From positions 2,170,001-2,234,000 of the forward strand of contig JBMNES010000001.1 of the NCBI GenBank assembly GCA_050948905.1: a stretch of 64,000 nucleotides of DNA, read 5' to 3'. Below the pieces are notes generated by a model that saw only the letters and a list, made by a program, of their open reading frames with translations, was not told the origin of the DNA and did no database searches. Of the stretch, positions 23,887 to 32,832 are shown piece after piece (within the stretch, counting starts at the first letter, position 1; each line of letters begins with the position of its first letter). The position numbers were made by a program, and so were the translations under genes. The DNA is from DTKD01 sp050948905. Lineage in GTDB: Bacteria; Armatimonadota; UBA5829.

Positions 23887-26800
23887 ATGAGCGAGACTGC
23901 GAACTACAGAGCACACGTTCTCGTCTGCGCGGGCGCTGGTTGTGTAAGTTGCGGCTGCGAAGCCGTAGCAGATGCGCTCAACGCGGAGATTGATCGACTT
24001 GGCCTTAAAGATGAGGTCAAGGTCGTTATGACGGGTTGTATGGGTTCTTGTAACCTCGGCCCGGTCGCGGCAGTTGTGCCGGAAGGCGTCTTTTATGAGA
24101 GACTGACGCCGGAAGGGATCAAGAAGATCGCCGAAGAGCATCTTCTCAAAGGCCGCGTAGTTGAAGAATTTATGCACCAGGCGGGCCAGGACGAGGTCTA
24201 CCACAAGATGGAGAACGTGCCGTTCTTCAAACTGCAACACAAAATCGTCCTGCGCAACTGCGGCGTAATCGACCCTGGAAATATTGAGGAATACATCGCG
24301 CGCGACGGTTATGCGGCTCTTGCCAAGGCCGTCAGTGAGATGACCCCGCAGCAGGTTATCGACGAAATTAAGACCTCCGGACTGCGCGGTAGAGGTGGCG
24401 GTGGATTCCCGACCGGCCTGAAGTGGCAGTTCACTGCGGACGCAGAGGGCGATCAGAAATTCGTCCTGTGCAACGCTGACGAAGGCGACCCCGGCGCGTT
24501 TATGGACAGGTCGGTTCTGGAAGGCGATCCGCACTCGCTGATCGAAGCGATGGCCATAGCGGGCTATGCGATCGGTGCAGATCAGGGTTATGTCTATGTT
24601 CGAGCCGAGTATCCGCTTGCAATCGAAAGACTGCAGAGGGCTATTCACCAGGCGAGAGAGTGGCGATTCCTCAATCACGATATATTTGGCAGCGGGTTCA
24701 AGTTTGATCTGGATATCCGAATAGGTGCCGGCGCGTTTGTCTGCGGCGAGGAGACTGCTTTGATGGCCTCCATCGAAGGCAAGCGAGGCGAACCCAGACC
24801 CAGACCTCCGTTCCCTGCCATTTCCGGACTTTGGGAAAGCCCGACTCTGCTCAACAACGTCGAAACCTACGCCAACATCACCTGGATAATCCTTAATGGC
24901 GGCGAGGAGTTCGCGAAGATCGGCACCGAGGGCAGCAAGGGCACCAAGGTGTTCGCGCTTGCTGGTGCGGTGGAGAATACGGGTCTGGTAGAGGTCCCGA
25001 TGGGAACCACTCTTGGCGATCTTGTGTTCGAGCTTGGTGGCGGCGTGCGCAACGGCAAGAAGTTCAAGGCTGCGCAGGCTGGCGGGCCTTCCGGCGGATG
25101 TATCCCGGCAGAGCATCTCAACGTGCCGATGGATTATGACTCTCTCAAGGAACTTGGCGCGATGATGGGCTCCGGTGGGTTGATCGTAATGGACGAGAGC
25201 ACCTGTATGGTCGACCTCGCCCGCTACTTCCTTGACTTCATTCAGGACGAAAGCTGCGGAAAGTGTACGCCGTGCAGAATCGGCACCAAGCGAATGCTTG
25301 AGATTCTGGATCGCATCGCCCACGGCCTGGGTCAGGAAGGCGACATCGAGCTTCTAATCGACCTCGGCACACAGATTCGCGAATCTGCGCTGTGTGGACT
25401 TGGCCAGACGGCTCCGAACCCGGTTCTATCTACTATTCGCTATTTCCGCGATGAATATGAGGCCCATATCCGGGACAAGAAGTGCCCGGCCTGCGTATGC
25501 AGTTCCCTGTTCGAGGCTCCGTGTACCCACACCTGCCCGGCCGGAACCAGCGTGCCGAAGTATGTGTCTCTGATCGGCGCTCGCAGGTTCACCGACGCGA
25601 TGCGCATTGTTCGGGATCACAACCCGTTCGTATCCGTCTGTGGCAGAGTCTGCAACGCTCCTTGCGAGTCGAAGTGCCGACGTGCCCAGATCGACGAACC
25701 GATCTCCATCCGGGCTTTGAAGAGATTCGCGGCGGATCAGGCCGACAGAGGAGCGCTTCCGGCTCCGTCTGTGCTTGAATCAAAAGCAAAGGATAAGAAA
25801 GTCGCGATCATCGGTGGCGGGCCTGGCGGATTGACCTGTGCTTATCACCTTGCCAGACTCGGCTATAAGCCTACGGTATTCGAGGCGGAGAAGGTTGCCG
25901 GCGGAATGCTGGTGACGGCGATTCCTCCATATCGACTGCCGCGCAACGTCATCGCTGCTGAAATCGAGATGATTCAATCCCTTGGAGTCGACATAAAACT
26001 CAACAGCCGCGTTGATAAGGCTGCATTCGAGAAGATCAAGAGCGACTTCGACGCGGTCTTTGTTGCCACTGGCGCGGAGAAAGGCTGGACGCTGGGCATT
26101 CCTGGTGAGGATCTGGACGGAATCTACGACGCGATCACGTTCCTCAAAGACGTGAACCTCGAAAGGGATACCATCAAAGTCGGAGAGAACGTCGCCGTTG
26201 TTGGCGGTGGTAACTCCGCCATTGACGCTGCTCGAACAGCTCTGCGGAAGGGTGCGAAGAAAGTAACGATTCTCTATCGCAGGCTCAAAGCCGATATGCC
26301 CGCTGCTTTGGAAGAGATTCATGAGGCGGAGATGGAGGGCATCGAGATTCGGTATCTCGCAGTGCCTACCGAGGCCATCGGCGAGAACGGCAAGGTCAAG
26401 TCCCTTAAAGTTCAGCTTCTTGAGCTGGCCGAGTTCGACAAGAGCGGCCGCCGCAAACCGAGACCTATCGAGGGGAGCAGCTTCGATCTGCCGGTTGATA
26501 CGGTAATCACGGCCCTCAGTCAGGAACCGGTGGTGGATTTCCTCGGCGAGGAAGTCAAGCTGCGCAGAGGCGGTACCATTGAGATCGACGGCGCGACTAT
26601 GAAGACTAACGTCGACGGAGTCTTTGCCGGCGGCGATGCGGTCAACGGGCCGTGGACTGTTATTTCGGCTATCGGCGACGGAATCAAGGCCGCTGTTTCT
26701 ATTGACCGCTATCTGGGCGGTACGGGCGAGTTGGCTTCAGATACGGCAGAGATCGAGATTCCGCCGGCTCCGGAGGACGTTGACGACATCGTCGAAACTC

Positions 26801-26928
26801 CGAGAGTCTGCGAGAACCTGCTGCCGGTTGAAAAACGTGTAGGAATGCTTGAGGTCGATCTTGGCTATTCCCGCGAACAGGCTCTGCGCGAGGCTGCTCG
26901 ATGCCTGCGGTGCGACGCGGGACACTAA
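23887..26928 (+). CDS. NuoF-GltD fusion, flavin subunit of hydrogenase module 1
   Basis: 1013 residues, far longer than HydB/NuoF. Residues 1-110: thioredoxin-like [2Fe-2S] domain (CAGAGCVSCGCEA, GCMGSCNLGP). About 120-450: FMN/NADH domain with GRGGGGFPTGLKW, CNADEGDPGAF and GAGAFVCGEETAL. About 455-475: SCGKCTPCRIG, one [4Fe-4S]. About 535-625: the Cys-rich linker of GltD/NfnB-type proteins (CTHTCPAGTSVPKYV, CGRVCNAPCESKCRRAQ). At 638 an FAD-type Rossmann motif IIGGGPGGLTCAYHLARLG and at 768 an NAD(P)-type VVGGGNSAIDAAR. The tail ends AARCLRCDAGH. The protein therefore has an NADH site on FMN plus a second flavin and pyridine-nucleotide site. The C-terminal 2[4Fe-4S] ferredoxin domain common in HydB is replaced. 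It may link H2, NADH, NADPH and ferredoxin; this is inference. Confidence 0.93.
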   Translation: MSETANYRAHVLVCAGAGCVSCGCEAVADALNAEIDRLGLKDEVKVVMTGCMGSCNLGPVAAVVPEGVFYERLTPEGIKKIAEEHLLKGRVVEEFMHQAGQDEVYHKMENVPFFKLQHKIVLRNCGVIDPGNIEEYIARDGYAALAKAVSEMTPQQVIDEIKTSGLRGRGGGGFPTGLKWQFTADAEGDQKFVLCNADEGDPGAFMDRSVLEGDPHSLIEAMAIAGYAIGADQGYVYVRAEYPLAIERLQRAIHQAREWRFLNHDIFGSGFKFDLDIRIGAGAFVCGEETALMASIEGKRGEPRPRPPFPAISGLWESPTLLNNVETYANITWIILNGGEEFAKIGTEGSKGTKVFALAGAVENTGLVEVPMGTTLGDLVFELGGGVRNGKKFKAAQAGGPSGGCIPAEHLNVPMDYDSLKELGAMMGSGGLIVMDESTCMVDLARYFLDFIQDESCGKCTPCRIGTKRMLEILDRIAHGLGQEGDIELLIDLGTQIRESALCGLGQTAPNPVLSTIRYFRDEYEAHIRDKKCPACVCSSLFEAPCTHTCPAGTSVPKYVSLIGARRFTDAMRIVRDHNPFVSVCGRVCNAPCESKCRRAQIDEPISIRALKRFAADQADRGALPAPSVLESKAKDKKVAIIGGGPGGLTCAYHLARLGYKPTVFEAEKVAGGMLVTAIPPYRLPRNVIAAEIEMIQSLGVDIKLNSRVDKAAFEKIKSDFDAVFVATGAEKGWTLGIPGEDLDGIYDAITFLKDVNLERDTIKVGENVAVVGGGNSAIDAARTALRKGAKKVTILYRRLKADMPAALEEIHEAEMEGIEIRYLAVPTEAIGENGKVKSLKVQLLELAEFDKSGRRKPRPIEGSSFDLPVDTVITALSQEPVVDFLGEEVKLRRGGTIEIDGATMKTNVDGVFAGGDAVNGPWTVISAIGDGIKAAVSIDRYLGGTGELASDTAEIEIPPAPEDVDDIVETPRVCENLLPVEKRVGMLEVDLGYSREQALREAARCLRCDAGH

Positions 26929-26953
26929 CGGCCTGGCCCGTGAAAGGACTATT

Positions 26954-28720
26954 ATGGAACAAATGAACGTTACAATAGATGGAATACAGGTCAGCGTCCC
27001 AAAGGGCAGCACCGTGCTCGACGCGGCTAAGGCTGCCGGGGTATATATTCCCACTCTATGCCACATGGAAGGCCACAAGCCGCTCGGCGCCTGCCGGGTG
27101 TGTCTGGTCGAGATCGAGGGCGGACGAGGCGGACTGCAGGCCAGTTGCGCGTTTCCGGCTGCTGATGGGATGGTGGTTCGCACCAATACACAGCGAGTGC
27201 GCAACGCGCGCAAGACAGTCGTTGAGCTGATGATGTCGGCTCACAGGCAGGATTGCAATGCCTGCAACAGATCGCTCAACTGCGAACTACAGGCACTCTC
27301 GAAGAGGCTTGGCATTCAGGAGAACCGCTTCGAGGGCGAGATGCCTCCAATGATTATGGACACCTCGTCGCCTGCGATCGTCCGCGATTCCAGCAAGTGC
27401 ATACTTTGCCGCCGCTGTGTTGAGGTCTGCCAGAACGTGCAGACTGTCGGCACGTTGTTTGCGGTGGATAGAGGCTTCGATACGGTAATTGCGCCGACGG
27501 CAAAGAAAGAACTCACCGAAGCTGTTTGCGTTGCCTGCGGCCAGTGCGTCTCTGCGTGCCCGGTTGGTGCGCTATATGAGAAGAGCCACATTCAGAAAGT
27601 GTGGGACGCGATAGCCGACCCGGACAAACACGTCATCGTGCAGACTGCGCCTGCCGTCAGAGTAGCCATCGGCGAGGAGTTCGGTCTGCCTGCGGGCAGC
27701 CGGGTTACGAAGAAAATGGTCGCTGGTCTGAGGCGGATAGGCTTCGACAAGGTCTTTGACACAGACTTCACCGCCGACCTGACTATTTTGGAGGAAGGCA
27801 CCGAGTTCCTCGGCCGCCTGAAGAACAACGGCACTCTGCCGATGCTCACCTCTTGCAGCCCCGGCTGGATCAACTTCATCGAGTATTTCTATCCGGAACT
27901 GCTGCCCAATCTCAGCACCTGCAAGTCTCCTCAGCAGATGTTCGGCGCTCTCGCTAAAACATATTATGCTCAGAAGATCGGCGTCAAGCCGGAGAACATC
28001 TTCAGCGTCTCAATAATGCCCTGCACTGCCAAGAAATTGGAGGCGGGTCGCGAGGAGATGTCCGTAGTCGACGGGCTGGCCGACGTAGATGCGGTTCTCA
28101 CCACACGCGAGGCTGCTCAGATGATGCGTGAGGCCGGTGTCGACTTCGTGAATCTTCCCGACGAGCAATACGATGAGCCGTTGGGCATCGCCACGGGCGC
28201 CGGGGTCATATTCGGTGCGACAGGCGGCGTTATGGAAGCCGCTCTGCGAACGGTATATGAAGTCGTGACAGGGGAGTCCCTCGAAAACGTCAACTTCACT
28301 GACGTTCGCGGCCTCAAAGGCGTCAAAGAAGCCGTCGTTAAGGTCGGCGATCTTGACGTGAAGGTGGCTGTAGCCAGCGGATTGTCCAACGCCCGAAAGC
28401 TGATGGACCTCATTATGGAGGGCAAGGCGGATTATCACTTCATCGAGATTATGTGTTGTCCTGGCGGGTGTCTGGGAGGAGGCGGCCAGCCGATTCCTAC
28501 CACCGACGAGATTCGCAAGGCTCGAATGGAAGCCATTTACGCCGAGGACGAGGGCTTGCCGATTCGCAAGTCTCACGAGAACCCGGCCGTGCAGTCGCTC
28601 TACGAAGAGTTCCTTGGCGAGCCTAATTCTCATCTCGCTCACAAGCTCCTGCATACGCACTACACGCCGAAGCCGCTTTGGCCGACGGATGTAGAGATGG
28701 ATGAGGTAACAAGCAAATAA
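26954..28720 (+). CDS. hydA: [FeFe] hydrogenase catalytic subunit HydA, module 1
   Basis: 588 residues. Residues 1-80: [2Fe-2S] domain (C36, C47, C50, C64). About 97-113: H-x3-C-x2-C-x5-C (HRQDCNACNRSLNC). About 145 and 190: two [4Fe-4S] motifs (CILCRRCVEVC, CVACGQCVSACP). Then the H-cluster domain: TSCSPGW near 299-305, MPCTAKKLE near 353, and MCCPGGCLGGGGQP near 499. The first motif has Ser where TSCCPxW has its second Cys. It makes or uses H2 with electrons from the flavin subunit. The ATG at 26954 follows AAAGGA; a longer frame from 26849 overlaps the preceding gene and was rejected. A terminator-like hairpin follows. Confidence 0.93.
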   Translation: MEQMNVTIDGIQVSVPKGSTVLDAAKAAGVYIPTLCHMEGHKPLGACRVCLVEIEGGRGGLQASCAFPAADGMVVRTNTQRVRNARKTVVELMMSAHRQDCNACNRSLNCELQALSKRLGIQENRFEGEMPPMIMDTSSPAIVRDSSKCILCRRCVEVCQNVQTVGTLFAVDRGFDTVIAPTAKKELTEAVCVACGQCVSACPVGALYEKSHIQKVWDAIADPDKHVIVQTAPAVRVAIGEEFGLPAGSRVTKKMVAGLRRIGFDKVFDTDFTADLTILEEGTEFLGRLKNNGTLPMLTSCSPGWINFIEYFYPELLPNLSTCKSPQQMFGALAKTYYAQKIGVKPENIFSVSIMPCTAKKLEAGREEMSVVDGLADVDAVLTTREAAQMMREAGVDFVNLPDEQYDEPLGIATGAGVIFGATGGVMEAALRTVYEVVTGESLENVNFTDVRGLKGVKEAVVKVGDLDVKVAVASGLSNARKLMDLIMEGKADYHFIEIMCCPGGCLGGGGQPIPTTDEIRKARMEAIYAEDEGLPIRKSHENPAVQSLYEEFLGEPNSHLAHKLLHTHYTPKPLWPTDVEMDEVTSK

Positions 28721-28728
28721 ACCAACCA

Positions 28729-28760
28729 CGGCGGTCAGGGTCGGCTCTGGCCGCCGTTTT
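28729..28760 (+). terminator. Terminator-like hairpin between hydrogenase modules
   Basis: CGGCGGTCAG, loop, CTGGCCGCCG (one G-U pair), followed by TTTT. It could reduce read-through from module 1 into module 2. The remaining 115 bp to the next start show no clear promoter. Confidence 0.6.
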
Positions 28761-28875
28761 GAACTTATAGCAAGTCATAGAGAATTAAAACACCGGACAG
28801 TTTAGCCGCCGCTGGGCGCTGAGGGCCGAAGGCGGATGGCGATACATATAACAAATCAAAAAAGGGGTGCAAATC

Positions 28876-29367
28876 GTGGAATCTTGCAATTCCAATAGTT
28901 GCGTGCAGTGCGAGGCCCAAGTCGTCGCTATAGTCGACAAGTGCGGCCGCACGGTAAGCAACCTGATTCCGATCCTACATGAGCTTCAGCGGTCTATGGG
29001 ATATATTTCCAGTGAAGCTATGGAGACAGTCGCCGCCGAGCTTGGCATTCCTGTGGGCCAGGTTCACGGCACGGCGACGTTTTACACGTTGCTCTACACC
29101 AAGCCACAGGGCAAAAACATCATCAGAATCTGTGACTCTCCCCCCTGCCACATTATGGGCAGCGGGGCCATTCTCGACGCCATTTCCAAAGAGATTGGAA
29201 TCAAGCCAGGCGAGACCACAGCCGACGGCAACTTCACGTTCGAGGTCGTGAGCTGTATGGGATTGTGTGGGGTAGCTCCTGCCATTATGGTCAATGATGA
29301 CGTATACGGGAACCTCACCGCTGATGCAATCCCGTCGATTCTAAGCAAGTATCAGGAGGAGTGTTGA
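28876..29367 (+). CDS. NuoE-like [2Fe-2S] subunit of hydrogenase module 2
   Basis: 163 residues. Helical N-terminus (NLIPILHELQRSMGYISSEA), then the thioredoxin-like domain with CDSPPCHIMGSGAI (C-x4-C) and CMGLCGVAPAIMV (C-x3-C). The start is a GTG at 28876 with AAAAGGGGTG upstream; an earlier GTG at 28867 overlaps that site. The N-terminus has three further Cys (SCNSNSCVQC) not seen in the module 1 protein, of unknown use. It is one base away from the flavin subunit gene. Confidence 0.9.
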   Translation: MESCNSNSCVQCEAQVVAIVDKCGRTVSNLIPILHELQRSMGYISSEAMETVAAELGIPVGQVHGTATFYTLLYTKPQGKNIIRICDSPPCHIMGSGAILDAISKEIGIKPGETTADGNFTFEVVSCMGLCGVAPAIMVNDDVYGNLTADAIPSILSKYQEEC

Positions 29368-29368
29368 G

Positions 29369-30988
29369 ATGGCGTTTTATAGAGCACATATTCTGGTCGA
29401 CACAGGCACAGCGGCTCTTCTCAAAGGCGCACACGCAGTCAGAACCGCTCTCACCGAGGAGATAAAGCGCAGGGGTCTTGACAAAGAGATCAAAGTTGTC
29501 GAGACCGGAGCGCTGGGCCTGGCGGGTGCGGTGCCGGCTATCGTAGTCTATCCTGAGGGTGTCACTTACGCCAACGTCACGGTTGACGACGTGCCGGAGA
29601 TAGTCGAAGAGCACCTGCTCAAGGGCCGGCAGGTCAAACGACTTCTCTACACAGACGCCACTCCTTCCGTAGTCGAGGCTGCTCCAAACGCGCGAGGGGC
29701 AGAGATGAGGGTCGTGTTGAAGAATATCGGCGTCATCGACCCAACCTCCATAGATGAGTATATCGCTATGGGCGGTTATGAGGGGCTTGCAAAGGCCTTG
29801 ACTACGATGACCCCCGAAGCTGTCATCTCCGAAATCAAGGATTCGGGCCTCACAGGTCGCGGCGGCGCAGGATTCCCAACAGGACTGAAGTGGGGATTTA
29901 CTGCCAAAGCAGACGGCGAGACGAAATATATAGTCTGCAACGCTGACGAAGGCGAGCCGGGCAACTTCAAGGATCGACTGATAATGGAAGGCGATCCGCA
30001 CCAGATCATCGAGGGTATGGTCATCGCGGCGTATGCAGTTGGCGCGCAGAAGGGATATATCTACATTCGCGGTGAATATCAGCAGTCGGTTGCAAACACC
30101 GAGAGAGCAATCGACGTCGCACGCGAGATGGGCCTTTTGGGCACGGACATTATGGGCAGCGGCCTGAACTTCGATATAGAAGTATTCAAGGGCGCTGGTG
30201 CCTATATCTGCGGTGAAGAGACTGCGCTTTTGGCCTCACTTGAAGGCAAGCGTGGTGAGTCTAAAACCAAGCCGCCGTTCCCGCCGACCTGTGGTCTGTT
30301 CGGTATGCCGACTGTTGTCAACAACGTCGAAACTCTTGCCAACGTGCCGCATATTATCGCCAATGGAGCGGAATGGTATAAGGGTATCGGAACTGAGCGC
30401 AGCAAGGGCACCAAGATATTCTCTCCGTGTGGAGATGTTCAGTATCCTGGCGTCTATGAAGTACCGTTTGGCAGCACGCTGCGTGAGGTCATCTACGGAA
30501 TGGCCGGCGGCATCAAGTCCGGCAAGAAGTTAAAAGCAGTATTGATGGGCGGGCCGAGCGGGGTGCTTGTCAGTGAGGAGGACCTCGACAGGCGTCTTTG
30601 CAGCGAGGACCTCAGCCCTGGTGCAGGCGCATTGATCGTGCTCGATGAGTCCAAATGCATCGTCGATCTCATCAAAAATTGCGCGCAGTTCTTCCTGCAC
30701 GAATCCTGTGGTCAGTGTACGCCGTGCCGCGAGGGAACCAGGCGGATGGTCGATTTCTTCAACTGGTGGACGGCTGGCGCTGGCAGCGAGGAGGACATAG
30801 AACTTCTCGACAACCTGGCCACGACAATGGCTCTCACCTCAAGATGCGGCCTCGGACAGTTCGCCGGAGTCGCGTTCAAGAGCAGCATTCCTTTGTTCAA
30901 GGACGAGTATCTGGCCCACCTGGTTGACAAAACCTGTCCAGCCGGCGTCTGCGAGATGGACAAAGTTGAGGAGGAAGTGCGGGCTTGA
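29369..30988 (+). CDS. NuoF-like flavin subunit of hydrogenase module 2 (HydB-type, short)
   Basis: 539 residues. The N-terminal thioredoxin-like domain is present in fold (FYRAHILVDTGTAALLKGAH) but has lost all cluster Cys. Next come the FMN/NADH motifs GRGGAGFPTGLKW, CNADEGEPGNF and GAGAYICGEETAL, and the [4Fe-4S] motif SCGQCTPCREG near 450. The protein stops soon after VDKTCPAGVCEMD; the C-terminal 2[4Fe-4S] ferredoxin domain of long HydB proteins, such as that of Thermotoga maritima, is missing, and there is no GltD part. It oxidises or reduces NAD(H) and exchanges electrons with the NuoE-like and HydA subunits. Confidence 0.93.
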   Translation: MAFYRAHILVDTGTAALLKGAHAVRTALTEEIKRRGLDKEIKVVETGALGLAGAVPAIVVYPEGVTYANVTVDDVPEIVEEHLLKGRQVKRLLYTDATPSVVEAAPNARGAEMRVVLKNIGVIDPTSIDEYIAMGGYEGLAKALTTMTPEAVISEIKDSGLTGRGGAGFPTGLKWGFTAKADGETKYIVCNADEGEPGNFKDRLIMEGDPHQIIEGMVIAAYAVGAQKGYIYIRGEYQQSVANTERAIDVAREMGLLGTDIMGSGLNFDIEVFKGAGAYICGEETALLASLEGKRGESKTKPPFPPTCGLFGMPTVVNNVETLANVPHIIANGAEWYKGIGTERSKGTKIFSPCGDVQYPGVYEVPFGSTLREVIYGMAGGIKSGKKLKAVLMGGPSGVLVSEEDLDRRLCSEDLSPGAGALIVLDESKCIVDLIKNCAQFFLHESCGQCTPCREGTRRMVDFFNWWTAGAGSEEDIELLDNLATTMALTSRCGLGQFAGVAFKSSIPLFKDEYLAHLVDKTCPAGVCEMDKVEEEVRA

Positions 30989-31010
30989 TGCAGCCCGAAA
31001 GGCAAATACT

Positions 31011-32777
31011 ATGGCTAAAGTAAACATTAAAATAAATGGTCAGGAATTGTCTGTAGACGATGACTTGACGATCCTGCAGGCCGCTCGGCAGGCGGGCATT
31101 TATATCCCGACTCTGTGCTATCACGCAGACCTTGCGTTTGACGGAGTGTGCCGGGTATGCTCAGTCGAGGTTAAAGGCCAGCGAACCCTTTGCGCGGCGT
31201 GCGTATATCCGGTCTCCGAAGGCATGGAGGTTCTTACTCACAGCCCCAAGGTGCGCAACGCGCGAAAGATGATTGTCGAGCTGATGCTGGCGAACCATCC
31301 GCAGGACTGCTTGATTTGCTCCAGAAACCAGAACTGCGAACTTCAGGCGCTTGCAAGAGAACTCGGCGTTCAGGACGTGCGATTTACAGGCGGCCGCAAG
31401 CACTGGGAAACCGACACCAGTTCGACCTCAGTAGTGCGCGACCCGGACAAGTGTATTCTCTGCGGACGCTGTGTGCGCACTTGTCAGGACATACAGAGTG
31501 TCGCTGCGCTTCACTTCTCAGGTCGCGGCTGGGATACCCAGATTGTTGCAGGGCTTGGAGACGGCTTGGCCGAGGCGGTATGTGTGAACTGTGGTCAGTG
31601 TATCAATCGCTGCCCGACCGGCGCGCTGAAGGGCAAAGACCCTTCGGACAAGATATGGGAAGCTATTAACGATCCCACCAAGCACGTCATCGTGCAGACG
31701 GCCCCTGCGGTCCGCGCCTCCATTGGCGAAGAGTTTGGTTTGGAGCCTGGCAGTCGAGTTACTAAAAAGTTGGTCACAGCGCTACGAATGCTCGGTTTCG
31801 ACAAGGTATTCGACACCGACTTCACCGCCGACCTTACCATTATGGAGGAAGGCAGCGAACTTATCGAGCGCATCACCAAGGGTGGGGTGCTTCCTCAGAT
31901 CACGAGCTGCTCACCAGGTTGGATCAACTTCATAGAATACTACTATCCGGAGCTTCTGCCTCATCTGTCAAGCTGCAAAAGCCCGCAGCAGATGTTCGGC
32001 GCTCTCACAAAGACCTATTACGCCGAAAAAGAGGGTATCGACCCCAAGGACATCGTCTCGGTCTCGATTATGCCCTGCGTGGCCAAGAAGTTCGAGTGTG
32101 AGCGGCCGGAGATGAACTCCAGTGGCTATCAGGATGTAGACTACGTTCTTACCACTCGAGAAGCTGCCGGAATGATGAAGCAGGCCGGAATTGACCTGCC
32201 CAACCTCGAAGACGGCGAGTACGACGCGCCGTTCGGAATCACCACCGGCGCTGGCGCGATCTTCGGCAACACTGGTGGAGTTATGGAAGCCGCACTGCGG
32301 ACCGCATACGAACTCATCACCGGAGAAGCGCTCGACGACGTAAATATCACCGCGGTCAGAGGCACCGAGGGCGTTCGCGAAGCCACCGTGCAGGTCGGCG
32401 ACCTGCCGGTTAAGGCGGCTGTTGCCCACGGTCTTGCCAATGCCAGAGAGGTTCTGGAAGGCATCAAGAGTGGTCGGTTTAAGGACTACGCCTTCATCGA
32501 GATCATGTGCTGCCCCGGAGGCTGCATCGGAGGCGGCGGTCAGCCACAGCCGACCAACGAGGAAATCAGAAAGAAGCGAATCGAGGGAATCTATGCAGAG
32601 GACGGCGCGATGACTCTGCGCAAGTCACATGAGAACCCTGCGATCAAGACGCTTTATGAGGAGTTCCTCGGCAAGCCGCTTTCTCACAAGTCGCACGAAC
32701 TGCTTCACACCACCTACACCCCGCGCTCTCAGCGCACGGTGAAATCGGAGAAACCGAAAAAGGTGAAGATAGACTAG
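31011..32777 (+). CDS. hydA: [FeFe] hydrogenase catalytic subunit HydA, module 2
   Basis: 588 residues, the same length and domain order as the module 1 HydA. N-terminal [2Fe-2S] (LCYHADLAFDGVCRVC), H-x3-C-x2-C-x5-C motif (HPQDCLICSRNQNC), two [4Fe-4S] motifs (CILCGRCVRTCQ, CVNCGQCINRCPTGAL), and H-cluster motifs TSCSPGW, MPCVAKKFE and MCCPGGCIGGGGQP. The Cys-Ser form of the first motif is shared with its paralogue. The ATG at 31011 follows GAAAGG; the longer frame from 30924 overlaps the flavin gene. A strong terminator follows. The two HydA proteins are clearly paralogous and probably arose by module duplication. Confidence 0.93.
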   Translation: MAKVNIKINGQELSVDDDLTILQAARQAGIYIPTLCYHADLAFDGVCRVCSVEVKGQRTLCAACVYPVSEGMEVLTHSPKVRNARKMIVELMLANHPQDCLICSRNQNCELQALARELGVQDVRFTGGRKHWETDTSSTSVVRDPDKCILCGRCVRTCQDIQSVAALHFSGRGWDTQIVAGLGDGLAEAVCVNCGQCINRCPTGALKGKDPSDKIWEAINDPTKHVIVQTAPAVRASIGEEFGLEPGSRVTKKLVTALRMLGFDKVFDTDFTADLTIMEEGSELIERITKGGVLPQITSCSPGWINFIEYYYPELLPHLSSCKSPQQMFGALTKTYYAEKEGIDPKDIVSVSIMPCVAKKFECERPEMNSSGYQDVDYVLTTREAAGMMKQAGIDLPNLEDGEYDAPFGITTGAGAIFGNTGGVMEAALRTAYELITGEALDDVNITAVRGTEGVREATVQVGDLPVKAAVAHGLANAREVLEGIKSGRFKDYAFIEIMCCPGGCIGGGGQPQPTNEEIRKKRIEGIYAEDGAMTLRKSHENPAIKTLYEEFLGKPLSHKSHELLHTTYTPRSQRTVKSEKPKKVKID

Positions 32778-32801
32778 CGATAGTCTGATTTGAGAGGACA
32801 G

Positions 32802-32832
32802 GGGAGAAGCCGGCCGGCTTCTCCCTTTTTTT
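32802..32832 (+). terminator. Strong Rho-independent terminator of the hydrogenase locus
   Basis: A perfect 24-bp palindrome (GGGAGAAGCCGG and its complement) is followed by seven T. It separates the locus from the convergent ku gene. Confidence 0.92.

Noticed and set aside
23554..25323. 589-codon open frame on the minus strand over the NuoE- and NuoF-like genes
   Set aside because: It is exactly opposite strongly conserved Fe-S and FMN motifs, has no ribosome-binding site or recognisable domain, and is explained by GC-rich codon use on the coding strand.
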